Shown: positions 1-9,785 of the stretch, piece by piece
How the letters are laid out: every line of letters begins with the position of its first letter
Numbering within the stretch: the stretch's first letter is position 1
NCBI RefSeq assembly: GCF_002443155.1
Contig: NZ_CP023667.1
Coordinates: 496,001-560,000, forward strand
DNA: 64,000 nt
Direction: 5' to 3'
Source of the DNA: Alcaligenes faecalis
Lineage (GTDB): Bacteria; Pseudomonadota; Gammaproteobacteria; Burkholderiales; Burkholderiaceae_B
Position numbers and translations under genes: made by a program
The notes under the pieces: generated by a model
Seen by the model: only the letters and a program-made list of their open reading frames with translations
What the model was told of the DNA's origin: nothing
The model's database searches: none

Positions 1-36
1 CCGGGCCAGGCGCTCTAAGTTTGTCCTGGCCTGTGC

Positions 37-67
37 TTGACCCATGTTGTAACTCAAGGGCTAGAAT
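37..67 (+). promoter_or_regulatory. Possible sigma70 promoter upstream of maeB
   Basis: A TTGACC hexamer at 37-42 and a TAGAAT hexamer at 62-67 resemble sigma70 -35 and -10 boxes. The 19-base spacer is longer than the preferred 17, so this is only a candidate. It would leave a leader of about 160 bases before maeB. The rest of 68-234 holds no gene that I can support. Confidence 0.3.
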
Positions 68-234
68 GGTCCTTGCTTTGGCCTTGAGGGCCAGGCAAGG
101 TGACCGGGGTTTCGGAGACAAGAACAGCATTCAGCGTATCAAGCCACGCGCTTGTTTGAATTCACGCTGACAGGCAATGGAAGCGCTCTGGCGATCCCGG
201 TCCGTTTTAAATGGATTTTTGGGTGGGTATAAGC

Positions 235-2529
235 ATGGACGCCAATTTTCGGAAAGCAGCCCTGGAATATCACGAGCAGGGCAGGCCCGGAAAGTTATCG
301 GTCACGCCGACCAAGCAACTCTCCAACCAGCGGGATCTGGCGCTGGCGTATTCGCCCGGGGTTGCGGCTGCTTGCGAGGAAATCGTCAATGATCCGCAAA
401 ATGCCTTTCGCTATACCGGCCGGGGCAATCTGGTTGGGGTAATTTCCAACGGCACCGCGGTGCTGGGCCTGGGCAATATTGGCGCGCTGGCCTCCAAGCC
501 GGTCATGGAAGGCAAGGCCGTGCTGTTCAAGAGCTTTGCAGGTCTGGATGTCTTTGATATCGAGATCAATGAAACCGACCCAGACAAGCTGGTGGATATT
601 ATTGCTGGTCTGGAGCCGACCTTTGGCGGCATCAATCTGGAAGACATCAAAGCGCCCGAGTGTTTCGAGGTGGAGCGCAAGCTGCGCCAGCGCATGAGCA
701 TTCCTGTTTTCCACGACGACCAGCATGGCACCGCGATTTGTGTGACGGCCGCCTTTCTGAATGGCCTGAGCGTGGTGGAAAAAGACATCAAGCAGGTCAA
801 AGTGGTGACTTCCGGGGCCGGTGCTGCCGCGCTGGCTTGCCTGGACCTGATGATTGATATGGGCCTGCCGCTGGAAAATATCTGGGTTACCGATATTGAT
901 GGCGTGCTGTACGAGGGTCGCCCCGGTAATCCTGTGCCTGAACTGGCTCGTTTTGCCAAACAGACCGACGCCCGTACCTTGAGTGACGTGATTGATGGGG
1001 CCGATGTGTTTCTGGGCTTGTCCGCCGGTGGCGTGCTCAAGCCCGAGATGCTCAAGAACATGGCTCCCCGGCCCCTGATTCTGGCCTTGGCCAATCCAAA
1101 TCCCGAGATCCTGCCTGAAGATGCCCACGCCGTGCGTGACGATGTGGTCATGGCGACCGGCCGTTCGGATTACCCGAACCAGGTCAATAATGTGCTGTGC
1201 TTCCCTTATATCTTCCGTGGCGCGCTGGACGTGGGAGCCACCACGATTACGCGCGGTATGGAGAAAGCCGCTGTGCTGGCCATTTGTCAGCTGGCGCGTG
1301 AGGAGCAGGATGAAGGCGTAGCCGCCGCTTATGGCCTGGAAGAAGTGTCTTTCGGTCCGTCCTTCTTTATTCCCCGCCCCTTTGATTCGCGTCTGATTGT
1401 GCGTATCGCCCCTGCGGTTGCCAAAGCGGCCATGGAAGAGGGCGTGGCGACCCGTCCGATTGCGGATCTGAACAGCTACATCTATCAGCTGCGCCAGTTC
1501 GTCTACAAGTCCGGCTCCTTCATGAAGCCGATTTACTCGCTGGCCCGTGGCCTGGTGCAAGACGGTGCCAAGTCGCGCGTGGTGTTCAGCGAAGGCGAGG
1601 ACGAGCGCGTCCTGCGTGCGGTACAAATTATTGTGGACGAAGGTCTGGCCAGCCCAATTCTGGTGGGGCGTCCTGCTGTTCTGCAGCAGCGTATTGAACG
1701 CTATGGCCTGCGTCTGCGCTTGGGCATTGATGTGGAAGTGACCAACCCCGAGCAGGATGATCGTTTCCACCGTTACTGGACCAGCTACTGGGAAATCATG
1801 TCGCGTCGCGGTATCAGCAAAGAGATGGCGCGTGTGGAAATGCGCCGTCGCCCAACCTTGATCGGCGCCATGATGCTGCATCTGGGTGATGCCGATGGCA
1901 TGATCTGCGGCACCGTGGGGCGCTACGAGAACCATCTGGAACTGGTGGATCAGGTGATTGGCAAAGCTCCGGGCGTGGAGACTTATGCGGCCATGAATAT
2001 CTTGCTGCTCAGTGAACGTACCGTGGCCTTGACGGACACGCACGTGAACCATGATCCCGATTCGGATCAGGTGGCCGAGATCACCTTGGCAGCGGCTCGC
2101 AAGATGCGCCAGTTCAATATCGAACCCAAGGTGGCCTTGCTGTCCAGCTCCAACTTTGGAACCAACGACTCGCCTGCCGCCGTCACCATGCGCGGTGCGC
2201 TGGAGCGTGTGCGCAAGCTGGACCCCAGCCTGGAAGTGGACGGGGAAATGCACGGCGACTGCGCGCTGGATGAAAAGGCTCGCCATCAAATCCTGCCCAC
2301 CTCGGCCCTGACGGGCGAGGCGAACTTGCTGGTCTGCCCGAACGTGGAAGCCGGCAATATTGCCTACAACCTGCTCAAGACGGCTGCCGGTGGCAACGTG
2401 GCGATCGGTCCCTTCCTGTTGGGGGCACGGGCACCGGTGCACATCATGACGTCTACTTCCTCGGTACGCCGTATCGTCAATATGACGGCGGTCACGGTGG
2501 TGGATGCCAACGTCGCTACTGAAGGCTGA
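235..2529 (+). CDS. maeB: NADP-dependent malic enzyme with C-terminal phosphotransacetylase-like domain
   Basis: Decarboxylates malate to pyruvate with reduction of NADP in the cytoplasm, feeding pyruvate and NADPH from the TCA cycle. The 764-residue length is that of MaeB-type two-domain enzymes. The N-terminal malic domain carries YSPGVA and a glycine-rich Rossmann segment (SGAGAAALAC, near residue 190). From about residue 430 a phosphotransacetylase-like domain follows (VVFSEGEDERVLRA); in this family it is regulatory and usually not an active Pta. I chose ATG 235 rather than the in-frame ATG 211 because family proteins start at MDANFRKAALEYH and a G-rich ribosome-binding stretch precedes 235. 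The patatin gene follows after 8 bases and may be co-transcribed. Confidence 0.93.
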   Translation: MDANFRKAALEYHEQGRPGKLSVTPTKQLSNQRDLALAYSPGVAAACEEIVNDPQNAFRYTGRGNLVGVISNGTAVLGLGNIGALASKPVMEGKAVLFKSFAGLDVFDIEINETDPDKLVDIIAGLEPTFGGINLEDIKAPECFEVERKLRQRMSIPVFHDDQHGTAICVTAAFLNGLSVVEKDIKQVKVVTSGAGAAALACLDLMIDMGLPLENIWVTDIDGVLYEGRPGNPVPELARFAKQTDARTLSDVIDGADVFLGLSAGGVLKPEMLKNMAPRPLILALANPNPEILPEDAHAVRDDVVMATGRSDYPNQVNNVLCFPYIFRGALDVGATTITRGMEKAAVLAICQLAREEQDEGVAAAYGLEEVSFGPSFFIPRPFDSRLIVRIAPAVAKAAMEEGVATRPIADLNSYIYQLRQFVYKSGSFMKPIYSLARGLVQDGAKSRVVFSEGEDERVLRAVQIIVDEGLASPILVGRPAVLQQRIERYGLRLRLGIDVEVTNPEQDDRFHRYWTSYWEIMSRRGISKEMARVEMRRRPTLIGAMMLHLGDADGMICGTVGRYENHLELVDQVIGKAPGVETYAAMNILLLSERTVALTDTHVNHDPDSDQVAEITLAAARKMRQFNIEPKVALLSSSNFGTNDSPAAVTMRGALERVRKLDPSLEVDGEMHGDCALDEKARHQILPTSALTGEANLLVCPNVEAGNIAYNLLKTAAGGNVAIGPFLLGARAPVHIMTSTSSVRRIVNMTAVTVVDANVATEG

Positions 2530-2537
2530 TAGCTATC

Positions 2538-3734
2538 ATGATCCAGCGCTCTCCCGCTCCCGTGGCATTGGTCCTGAATGGGGGCGGGGCGCGCGGCGCG
2601 TATCAGGCCGGGGTGCTGGCCGGTTTGCTGGAGCTGCTGGACCCGGATCGCAACCCTCAGTTTCGCAATCCCTTCGATATTATTTGTGGCTCTTCGGCAG
2701 GCTCCATCAATGCTGCCGGATTGGCTTGCCGTGCTGACAAGCCTCACGAGGCTGTCGACCATATACAACAGCTGTGGGGCTCGTTGCGCACCAACGATAT
2801 TTTTCATGCCGACCCCTTGCAGTTGCTGGCGACCAGTGTGCACTGGGTGGCCACGCTGGCCTTGGGCTGGCTGGCCCCGCGTCTGCGTGACCATGTGCCG
2901 CACTCCATGCTGGACAACTCACCGCTGCGGGACTTGCTGGAAAAGAGCCTGGACTTTGATCGCTTGCAGCGCAATCTGGCCCAGCAGCATGTCGGCGCGC
3001 TGGCGATTACGGCCGCTGCCTACACCACGGGTGAGCACCTGACTTTTTATCAGTGTGACGAGCGTATCCGACCCTGGACGCGCAATCTGCGCCGCGCCAT
3101 CCCCGGTGTGATCGGGGTGGACCACCTGATGGCTTCCAGCGCCATTCCCTTCATGTTTCCGGCCCAGTCCTTGCAAGTGGGCAAGCAAACCCAGTGGTGC
3201 GGGGACGGGACCATGCGCCAGCTGGCACCCATCAGCCCGGCGATTCATCTGGGGGCGCACAAGGTCCTGATTGTGGGCACGGGATACGCGGACAACACCT
3301 ACCACGAGCAAGAGTGCGAAGATCCGCCCTATCCCTCTTTGGCCCAGATCAGTGGCTATGCTTTATCCAACATATTCCTCGATAGTGTGTCAACGGATAT
3401 TGAGCGTATGGAACGCATCAATACATTGCTTGCCTATATGCCTGCAAATGTATTACAAAGCCAATCGCTGCGTCCTGTCAGCACGTTTGCCATCACTCCC
3501 AGCCGCTCGCTGGATGAAATTGCCACTCGGCATATTCATCAGATGCCAACTGCTGCACGTACCCTATTTCGAGTACTTGGTGTATCTTCAAAGTCCGGTC
3601 CGACCACAGGCGGTGCATTAATTTCATATTTGTTATTCGAGTCCGGCTACACCCAAGAGCTGATCGAGTTAGGAAAGACCGATACCATGAGTCGTCGTGA
3701 AGAAGTGTTAGCGTTTTTTAAGGAAGCGTCCTGA
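2538..3734 (+). CDS. Patatin-like phospholipase family protein
   Basis: Predicted serine acyl hydrolase acting on lipids or acyl esters; the substrate is unknown. The patatin signatures are present: an oxyanion-hole loop GGGARGAYQAG at residues 15-25, a nucleophile elbow GSSAG with Ser53, and a DGT motif with Asp223 completing the Ser-Asp dyad. No signal peptide is seen, so it is probably cytoplasmic or peripheral to the membrane. The 398-residue length fits bacterial patatins with a C-terminal extension. The last third (about 3360-3730) is clearly more AT-rich and uses rarer codons than the first two thirds. The stop codon overlaps the start of the next gene (TGATG), which suggests translational coupling. 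Confidence 0.85.
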   Translation: MIQRSPAPVALVLNGGGARGAYQAGVLAGLLELLDPDRNPQFRNPFDIICGSSAGSINAAGLACRADKPHEAVDHIQQLWGSLRTNDIFHADPLQLLATSVHWVATLALGWLAPRLRDHVPHSMLDNSPLRDLLEKSLDFDRLQRNLAQQHVGALAITAAAYTTGEHLTFYQCDERIRPWTRNLRRAIPGVIGVDHLMASSAIPFMFPAQSLQVGKQTQWCGDGTMRQLAPISPAIHLGAHKVLIVGTGYADNTYHEQECEDPPYPSLAQISGYALSNIFLDSVSTDIERMERINTLLAYMPANVLQSQSLRPVSTFAITPSRSLDEIATRHIHQMPTAARTLFRVLGVSSKSGPTTGGALISYLLFESGYTQELIELGKTDTMSRREEVLAFFKEAS

Positions 3735-4201
3735 TGAGCCAATCCCTGACTTTGCAAGAAGCTTTGCAACAAGGCGGTGTGCTCGACGCAACGGGCCTGA
3801 CGGCTGCTGATTTTCTGGAGCAGGCACAGGCCCAGGGGCTTACCGCCCTGGAAGTAAGTTGCGATCGTGCCCGCAATCGTTCTGCTGTTCTGCGAGCAGT
3901 CGCCAAGGCTGTCGATTACCCTGAGTTTTTTGGTGGCAATCTGGATGCACTCTACGATTGCCTATGTGACACCGTGCTGGATCAGAAAACAGGCCTGGCC
4001 CTGTGGCTGGACAATCTGCACAGTGGTGATCCTGCATTGGAAAAAGACGCCCAGGCTATTTTGGGTGTGTGCGAGGATGTGCATGCCTGGGCCTCGAATA
4101 ACGAGCGTCGTTTTGTATGTGTCGTTCTGCACGCTGGCAAGCACCCTGACCCGGAACCGGGTGAGACTCCTGCTTCCTACTCCAGCCAGGACGAGGAATA
4201 A
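3734..4201 (+). CDS. Barstar family protein
   Basis: A 155-residue protein with the barstar fold signature in its middle (AVAKAVDYPEFFGGNLDALYDCL), the region that in barstar packs against a ribonuclease. Barstar itself inhibits barnase; most proteobacterial homologues have no known partner. No barnase-like ribonuclease is encoded beside it. The start overlaps the patatin stop by one base, so the two are probably made together. The C-terminus is proline- and acid-rich. The family call is good; the function is open. Confidence 0.8.
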   Translation: MSQSLTLQEALQQGGVLDATGLTAADFLEQAQAQGLTALEVSCDRARNRSAVLRAVAKAVDYPEFFGGNLDALYDCLCDTVLDQKTGLALWLDNLHSGDPALEKDAQAILGVCEDVHAWASNNERRFVCVVLHAGKHPDPEPGETPASYSSQDEE

Positions 4202-4211
4202 GCCTTAGGCC

Positions 4212-4940
4212 TTATTCCCAGCCTTGCAAGGCGCTGATCGCTGCTGTCAGCGCCAGGGCGGCGGTTTCGGTTCGCAGCACGCGGTGCCCGAAACGAATCG
4301 CCTGAGCCTGGGCATCCAGTGCCACCTTCTGCTCTTCGGGCGACCAACCGCCTTCGGGGCCAATCAAGATAGTCATGGCCTGATCTTGCGGTCCAATGGC
4401 CTGCGCCAATTGTTGAGGCGCATCGGGATCACAGAACAGATGCAGGCCAGTTTCAGCCTCGCGAAAATACTCGGCCAATGTCAGCGGTGCTGACAGTTCC
4501 ATCAGGCGGTTGCGACCGCATTGCTCGCTGGCCGACTCAATCACTCTTTGCCAATGGCCCATGCGTTTGGCCTGCCGCTCCGCATTCAGTTGCAGCACAC
4601 TGCGTTGTGCGCGAATCGGTACAAAGCGGCTCACGCCCATTTCCACGGCTTTTTCGATAATCCAGTCCATCTTGTCGCTGGAGGCAATGCCTTGCAGTAC
4701 CGTAATGTGACCGGCCAGCTCGCGGACAGGTGTTTGGGCATCGCCCAGGCTGGCAAAGCCTTTTTTGCCTTCAATGCGCAAGGTGGCGGGATATTGGGTC
4801 CCGAGTCCGTCGAACAGAACGATGTCCTGACCGTCCTTTAAACGCAGCACCCGGATGGCGTGATGCGCCAATGCCTCGGGCAGGGCGATCTCGGTCCGGG
4901 CCGTCAGGTCCAAGGGGAGGTAGAAACGGGGAGCTGCCAT
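4212..4940 (-). CDS. rsmE: 16S rRNA (uracil-1498-N3)-methyltransferase
   Basis: Methylates N3 of U1498 in 16S rRNA, using S-adenosylmethionine. The 242-residue protein has the RsmE layout: an N-terminal PUA-like RNA-binding part and a C-terminal SPOUT (trefoil-knot) domain, with the knot motif LIGPEGGWSPEE near the end and the FGHRVLRTETA segment that closes the cofactor pocket. It converges on the barstar gene and diverges from tkt. Confidence 0.93.
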   Translation of the reverse strand: MAAPRFYLPLDLTARTEIALPEALAHHAIRVLRLKDGQDIVLFDGLGTQYPATLRIEGKKGFASLGDAQTPVRELAGHITVLQGIASSDKMDWIIEKAVEMGVSRFVPIRAQRSVLQLNAERQAKRMGHWQRVIESASEQCGRNRLMELSAPLTLAEYFREAETGLHLFCDPDAPQQLAQAIGPQDQAMTILIGPEGGWSPEEQKVALDAQAQAIRFGHRVLRTETAALALTAAISALQGWE

Positions 4941-5134
4941 ATCAAGACACCATCAAGCATAAAAAACCGCACAAGCATACCGTACCGGGGCTTGGGGAAG
5001 AAAGCACAAGGCCCCAGCTCTAGTGGGGGCGATTTAGCGCCAGCAATGCTAAAATAGCGCGTTTTATAAACTAATCAGGGCCGTGAGCCGTCCGCCTGTC
5101 GGAATTGTCGCGCCGCCGCCCCAATGAGCTTCTA

Positions 5135-7180
5135 ATGGATATTGCGTCAGCCTCTGATAAAACCCTAGCCAATGCCATCCGTGCCTTGTCTATGGATGCC
5201 GTGCAACAAGCTAATTCGGGCCACCCCGGTGCGCCCATGGGCATGGCCGATATCGCCCAGGTTCTCTGGTCCCGGCACCTGAAACACAACCCTGCCGACC
5301 CTGCCTGGTTTGATCGCGACCGTTTTGTGTTGTCAAACGGCCACGGTTCCATGCTGATCTACGCTTTGTTGCACCTTAGCGGCTACGACCTGCCCATGGA
5401 CGAGCTGCGCAACTTCCGTCAGATGCATTCGCGTACTCCCGGTCACCCTGAAGTGGGTATTACCGCTGGCGTGGAAACCACCACGGGTCCTTTGGGCCAG
5501 GGTCTGGGTAATGCTGTCGGTTTTGCACTGGCTGAAGCCTTGCTGGCGCGCGAGTTCAACCGCGAAGGCCACGATGTGGTCGACCACCTGACCTGGGTTT
5601 TCGCGGGTGACGGCTGTCTGATGGAAGGTATCTCGCACGAGGCTTGCTCCCTGGCCGGTACCTGGAAACTGTCCAAGCTGGTCGTGATGTATGACGACAA
5701 CGGCATCTCCATCGACGGCAAGGTCGAGAACTGGTTTGGTGACGATACGCCCGCCCGTTTTGAGAGCTACGGCTGGAACGTGATCCGCGCGGTTGATGGC
5801 CACGATGCCGCTTCGATCAATAGCGCGATTGAACAGGCTCGCCGCAACGCGAAAGAGGGCACGGGTCCTACCCTGATTTGCTGCCGTACCGTGATCGGTA
5901 AAGGCGCTCCTAACGCCGCCGGTTCCGAGAAAGTCCACGGCGCTCCACTGGGTGCTGATGAAATCGCCGCTACTCGTGCGGCGCTGGACTGGAACCACGG
6001 TCCGTTTGAAATTCCTCAGGAAGTCTACCAAGGCTGGGATTGCCGCGAAAAAGGCGGTGCTCAGCAAGCGGAATGGCAAAAGCGTTTTGACGCCTATAGC
6101 CAGGCTTACCCTGAATTGGCCGCCGAACTGGCCCGTCGTCTGAAAGGCGAACTGCCTGCTGACTACAGCGCCAAAGTTCAGGTCTTTATTGAAGAAACCG
6201 CTCAGAAGGCCGAAACCATTGCATCGCGTAAAGCTTCGCAATTGGCCATCAGCGCCTTGGTCAATGTGCTGCCAGAAATGCTGGGTGGCTCGGCTGACCT
6301 GACCGGCTCGAACTTCACCGACTGGAAGGGTGCCGAAGCCGTTCGCGCCCACGCCGACGGTGTGCATTTTGGTCGCCACATCAACTACGGTGTGCGTGAA
6401 TTCGGTATGGCCGCCATCATGAATGGTCTGGCCCTGCACGGTGGTTACCTGCCTTTTGGCGGCACCTTCCTGACTTTCTCCGACTACTCGCGCAACGCCA
6501 TTCGTATGGCTGCCCTGATGAAGCAGCGTGTTGTGCACGTATTCACCCACGACTCCATTGGTCTGGGCGAAGACGGCCCTACACACCAGTCCATCGAGCA
6601 CGCCAACAGCCTGCGCCTGATCCCCAATCTGCACGTCTGGCGTCCTTGCGACACCACGGAAACCGCCGTGGCCTGGGCATGCTCGGTCGAGCGTCCTACC
6701 AGCATTGGCATGGACGTACAGAACGGTGGTCCTAGCGCCTTGCTCTTGTCGCGTCAGAATCTGCCTTTCGTCGAGCGCGATGCGCAAACCATCCAGAACA
6801 TTCGTCGTGGTGGCTACGTGCTGCGTGACGCGCAAGATGCGCGCGCCATCATCATGGCAACCGGCTCGGAAATTGGTTTGGCTCTGCAAGCTCAGGAACA
6901 ATTGGCCCAGCAAGGTATTGCGACCCGCGTGGTGTCCATGCCTTGTACCAACCTGTTTGACGCTCAGGACAAACAGTGGCGTGATCAGGTCCTGACCCCC
7001 GGCATCCCGCGCGTGGCGGTTGAAGCCGGTACCACCGGTCTGTGGTTCAAGTACGTGGGCCTGGAAGGCGCTGTAGTGGGTATCGATACCTACGGCGAAT
7101 CCGCCCCGGCTGGCGTCCTGTTCAAGCATTTTGGTCTGACAGCAGAGAAGGTTGCTGCGGCCGTTCAAGAAATTTTGTAA
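5135..7180 (+). CDS. tkt: Transketolase
   Basis: Thiamine-diphosphate enzyme moving two-carbon ketol units between sugar phosphates in the non-oxidative pentose phosphate pathway. The 681-residue protein shows SGHPGAPMG near residue 28, the TPP-binding GDGCLMEG near 158, the catalytic-glutamate segment REFGMA near 421 and [10 protein letters not shown] near 473. ATG 5135 is chosen over the in-frame TTG 5105 because family proteins begin just before the [14 protein letters not shown] segment; the Shine-Dalgarno match is weak at both. gap follows after 12 bases, so tkt-gap(-pgk) is probably one operon. The 190 bases upstream hold the promoter region shared with divergent rsmE. Confidence 0.95.
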   Translation: MDIASASDKTLANAIRALSMDAVQQANSGHPGAPMGMADIAQVLWSRHLKHNPADPAWFDRDRFVLSNGHGSMLIYALLHLSGYDLPMDELRNFRQMHSRTPGHPEVGITAGVETTTGPLGQGLGNAVGFALAEALLAREFNREGHDVVDHLTWVFAGDGCLMEGISHEACSLAGTWKLSKLVVMYDDNGISIDGKVENWFGDDTPARFESYGWNVIRAVDGHDAASINSAIEQARRNAKEGTGPTLICCRTVIGKGAPNAAGSEKVHGAPLGADEIAATRAALDWNHGPFEIPQEVYQGWDCREKGGAQQAEWQKRFDAYSQAYPELAAELARRLKGELPADYSAKVQVFIEETAQKAETIASRKASQLAISALVNVLPEMLGGSADLTGSNFTDWKGAEAVRAHADGVHFGRHINYGVREFGMAAIMNGLALHGGYLPFGGTFLTFSDYSRNAIRMAALMKQRVVHVFTHDSIGLGEDGPTHQSIEHANSLRLIPNLHVWRPCDTTETAVAWACSVERPTSIGMDVQNGGPSALLLSRQNLPFVERDAQTIQNIRRGGYVLRDAQDARAIIMATGSEIGLALQAQEQLAQQGIATRVVSMPCTNLFDAQDKQWRDQVLTPGIPRVAVEAGTTGLWFKYVGLEGAVVGIDTYGESAPAGVLFKHFGLTAEKVAAAVQEIL

Positions 7181-7192
7181 TTGGAGTCTGAC

Positions 7193-8206
7193 ATGACGAT
7201 TCGCGTCGCAATCAATGGTTATGGTCGTATCGGCCGCATGATCTTGCGTGCCCACTACGAGTACGGCAAAAAACACGATATCGAGATCGTGGCCATCAAC
7301 GCCTCGGGCGGTGCCGAGATCAATGAACACCTGACTCGCTATGACTCCGTGCATGGCCGTTTCAACGCCGATGTGTCGCTGGATGGCGATCATCTGGTGG
7401 TCAACGGTGACCGTATCCGCCTGCTGAGCCAGCGCGATGCGCTGACCCTGCCTTGGGCTGAACTGGGCGTGGACGTAGTGCTGGAATGTACCGGCGCGTT
7501 CACCACCAAGGAAAAAGCCGGTGAGCACATTCAAGCAGGTGCCAAGAAAGTCATCATCTCGGCCCCCGGTGGCAAGGATGTGGACGCCACCATCGTGTAC
7601 GGCGTGAACCACGACATTCTGAAGAGCACTGACACCGTTATTTCCAACGCATCGTGCACCACCAACTGCCTGGCTCCCCTGGTTGCTCCTTTGCACAAGG
7701 AACTGGGCGTGGTCAGCGGTCTGATGACCACCATCCACGCTTACACCAACGACCAGGTCCTGACCGACGTGCGTCACAAGGACATGCGCCGTGCCCGTTC
7801 GGCCACCAGCAGCATGATCCCAACCAAGACCGGCGCGGCTGCTGCTGTGGGTCTGGTGCTGCCAGAGCTCAATGGCAAGCTGGACGGTTACGCTGTGCGC
7901 GTTCCTACCATCAACGTGTCCATGGTTGACCTGACTTTCGTGGCCAGCCGCAACACCAGCGTTGAAGAAGTGAACGGCATTCTGAAGGCAGCGTCGGAAG
8001 GCGCCATGAAGGGCATTCTGGACTACTGCACCGAACCTCTGGTGTCCATCGACTTTAACCACACCACCGCTTCCAGCACGGTTGATTCCCTGCTGACCAA
8101 AGTTACCGGCGGCAATATGGTCAAAGTGGCTGCCTGGTACGACAACGAATGGGCCTTCTCCATTCGTATGCTCGACAGCACCATCGCACTGATGTCGGCC
8201 AAGTAA
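7193..8206 (+). CDS. gap: Type I glyceraldehyde-3-phosphate dehydrogenase
   Basis: Interconverts glyceraldehyde-3-phosphate and 1,3-bisphosphoglycerate. The 337-residue protein has the N-terminal Rossmann motif INGYGRIGR and the catalytic SNASCTTN with Cys155. ATG 7193 has GGAG ten bases upstream. The cofactor-determining positions are unusual for a glycolytic NAD enzyme: the Asp normally found in the VND/IND segment is replaced (AINASGG), and the segment that carries Pro188 in NAD enzymes reads LTDVRHKD. By family knowledge this places it with Gap2/GapB-type enzymes that accept NADP and work toward sugar synthesis; that is inference. It lies between tkt and pgk. Confidence 0.93.
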   Translation: MTIRVAINGYGRIGRMILRAHYEYGKKHDIEIVAINASGGAEINEHLTRYDSVHGRFNADVSLDGDHLVVNGDRIRLLSQRDALTLPWAELGVDVVLECTGAFTTKEKAGEHIQAGAKKVIISAPGGKDVDATIVYGVNHDILKSTDTVISNASCTTNCLAPLVAPLHKELGVVSGLMTTIHAYTNDQVLTDVRHKDMRRARSATSSMIPTKTGAAAAVGLVLPELNGKLDGYAVRVPTINVSMVDLTFVASRNTSVEEVNGILKAASEGAMKGILDYCTEPLVSIDFNHTTASSTVDSLLTKVTGGNMVKVAAWYDNEWAFSIRMLDSTIALMSAK

Positions 8207-8217
8207 GATCTGAATAG

Positions 8218-8241
8218 CAGGGGCGGGATTTCCCGCCCCTG
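8218..8241 (+). promoter_or_regulatory. Strong stem-loop in the gap-pgk gap
   Basis: A perfect 10-base inverted repeat (CAGGGGCGGG / CCCGCCCCTG) with loop ATTT sits in the 62-base gap. No T-tract follows, so it is not a classical terminator. Such hairpins in gap-pgk transcripts could mark processing or protect the 3' end of the gap message. Confidence 0.6.
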
Positions 8242-8268
8242 TCACGTTAATTCCCAGAACAAAAAACC

Positions 8269-9459
8269 ATGTCTACAAGCATCAAGACCTTGTCTGCGCT
8301 GGCCGAAACGGACGCGCTGCGAGGCAAGCGGGTATTTATCCGCTCTGATCTGAATGTCCCTCTGCAAGACGGACGTATTACCGAAGACACGCGCGTGCGT
8401 GCCTCGGTACCTGCCATTCGCATGGCGCTGGATGCCGGCGCTGCGGTGATGGTCACGTCTCACCTGGGTCGCCCTAAAGAAGGCGAGTGCCAGCCTGTGG
8501 ATTCGCTGGAACCCGTGGTGCAACGTTTATCCGAATTGTTGGGCATGCCCGTTGAGCTGCGTCGCAATTGGCTGGATGGCGTGCAAGTGTCGCCCGGTCA
8601 GGTGGTCTTGCTGGAGAACTGCCGCTGCAACGTGGGGGAAAAGAAGAACGATCCCGAGTTGGCTCGCAAAATGGCAGCCTTGTGTGACGTTTACGTAAAC
8701 GACGCCTTTGGTACGGCTCACCGTGCTGAAGCGACTACCGAAGGCATCGCCCGCTTTGCCCCCGTGGCTTGCGCCGGTCCTTTGCTGGAAGCCGAGTTGA
8801 AGGCCTTGGGCCGTGCTCTGAATCAGCCAGCCCGTCCTTTGGTTGCGATTGTGGGTGGTGCCAAGGTGTCCACCAAACTGTCCATCCTGCGCGCTTTGGC
8901 GGAAAAGGTTGACCAACTGGTGGTCGGTGGCGGCATTGCCAACACTTTCATGATGGCTAGCGGCCTGTCCGTAGGCAAATCCCTGGTGGAAGACAGCCAG
9001 CTGGAAGAAGCCCGCGAAGTGATCCGCATCATGAAAGAGCGCGGCGCAGAAGTACCTATCCCTGTGGATGTGGTGTGCGCCAAGTCCTTTGCTGCCGATG
9101 CAGCGGCTGAAATCAAGGCTGCTGATCAGGTTCAGGACGATGACATGATCCTGGACGTGGGCCCGCAAACGGCCCAGCAGATCGCTGACATCATAGCCAA
9201 AGCCGGCACTGTGGTCTGGAACGGCCCTCTGGGCGTGTTCGAGTTCCCGGCGTTCGCACAAGGCACCGAAACCCTGTCGCGTGCGATTGCAGGTTCCAAG
9301 GCCTTCTCGATCGCTGGCGGTGGCGACACCCTGGCAGCGATTGCCCAGTTCAATATCGGCGAAGATGTGGACTACATCTCCACCGGCGGCGGTGCATTCC
9401 TGGAATTCCTGGAAGGCAAGCGTTTGCCAGCCGTGGCTGCGTTGGAAGACAAGGCTTAA
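8269..9459 (+). CDS. pgk: Phosphoglycerate kinase
   Basis: Transfers phosphate between 1,3-bisphosphoglycerate/ADP and 3-phosphoglycerate/ATP in the cytoplasm. The 396-residue length is standard. It shows the N-terminal substrate segment [12 protein letters not shown], the SHLGRPK motif, the hinge-region [11 protein letters not shown], and the C-terminal nucleotide segment [11 protein letters not shown]. It is third in the tkt-gap-pgk set, separated from gap by a stem-loop, and followed directly by an intrinsic terminator. Confidence 0.96.
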   Translation: MSTSIKTLSALAETDALRGKRVFIRSDLNVPLQDGRITEDTRVRASVPAIRMALDAGAAVMVTSHLGRPKEGECQPVDSLEPVVQRLSELLGMPVELRRNWLDGVQVSPGQVVLLENCRCNVGEKKNDPELARKMAALCDVYVNDAFGTAHRAEATTEGIARFAPVACAGPLLEAELKALGRALNQPARPLVAIVGGAKVSTKLSILRALAEKVDQLVVGGGIANTFMMASGLSVGKSLVEDSQLEEAREVIRIMKERGAEVPIPVDVVCAKSFAADAAAEIKAADQVQDDDMILDVGPQTAQQIADIIAKAGTVVWNGPLGVFEFPAFAQGTETLSRAIAGSKAFSIAGGGDTLAAIAQFNIGEDVDYISTGGGAFLEFLEGKRLPAVAALEDKA

Positions 9460-9479
9460 GCTGGTCTTTGCTTCGTAGG

Positions 9480-9514
9480 AAAAAGCCAGTCAACGAAAGT
9501 TGGCTGGCTTTTTT
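9480..9514 (+). terminator. Rho-independent terminator after pgk
   Basis: A-run, stem GCCAGTCAAC / GTTGGCTGGC with a GAAA tetraloop and one G-T wobble, then six T. The A-run on the other side lets it also act on the minus strand, where it lies just past the hicB-like gene. Confidence 0.88.
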
Positions 9515-9523
9515 GTTTTCTGC

Positions 9524-9775
9524 CTACTTGGATAGGCCAATATCGACCATCATCCAAAATCCCTCTTTATAGTCCTCGTGCTCTAACCAGTTTTCCGGTG
9601 CAGTCGGTGATGGGAGGGAGGAGCTATCACCGAAGCAGTGTGCCTTAACCGCTTCTTGGGCAGCCCGAGCAAGATCCTCTAATTCATCAGCTGCTGCAAA
9701 ACAGCCAGGTAAGTCGGGGAAGCGCGCGCCATAGGCGCTATGTTCATCCTTGTGCACGTGGAGTGGATAGAGCAT
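9524..9775 (-). CDS. Truncated, orphan HicB-family antitoxin-like protein
   Basis: An 83-residue protein resembling the N-terminal (RNase H-like) domain of HicB antitoxins: MLYPLHVHKDEHSAYGARFP, the conserved DLPGC turn, and the family's closing VDI-LSK segment. Full HicB proteins continue from that point into a ribbon-helix-helix DNA-binding domain; here a TAG stops translation exactly there and the pgk terminator begins a few bases on. No HicA toxin gene lies on either side. I use the start at 9775, matching family N-termini; an in-frame ATG at 9796 is possible and would overlap the upstream epimerase gene. It may be a decaying remnant or a domain kept for another use. Confidence 0.7.
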   Translation of the reverse strand: MLYPLHVHKDEHSAYGARFPDLPGCFAAADELEDLARAAQEAVKAHCFGDSSSLPSPTAPENWLEHEDYKEGFWMMVDIGLSK

Positions 9776-9785
9776 GGACTGCGCT

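Noticed and set aside
295..2442. Long open frame of 715 codons on the minus strand opposite maeB
   Set aside because: It lies fully antisense to a clear malic enzyme gene, has Gln/His-rich shadow composition and no family similarity.
5333..8245. 970-codon open frame on the minus strand opposite tkt and gap
   Set aside because: Antisense to two strongly conserved enzymes; composition is that of a codon-biased shadow frame.
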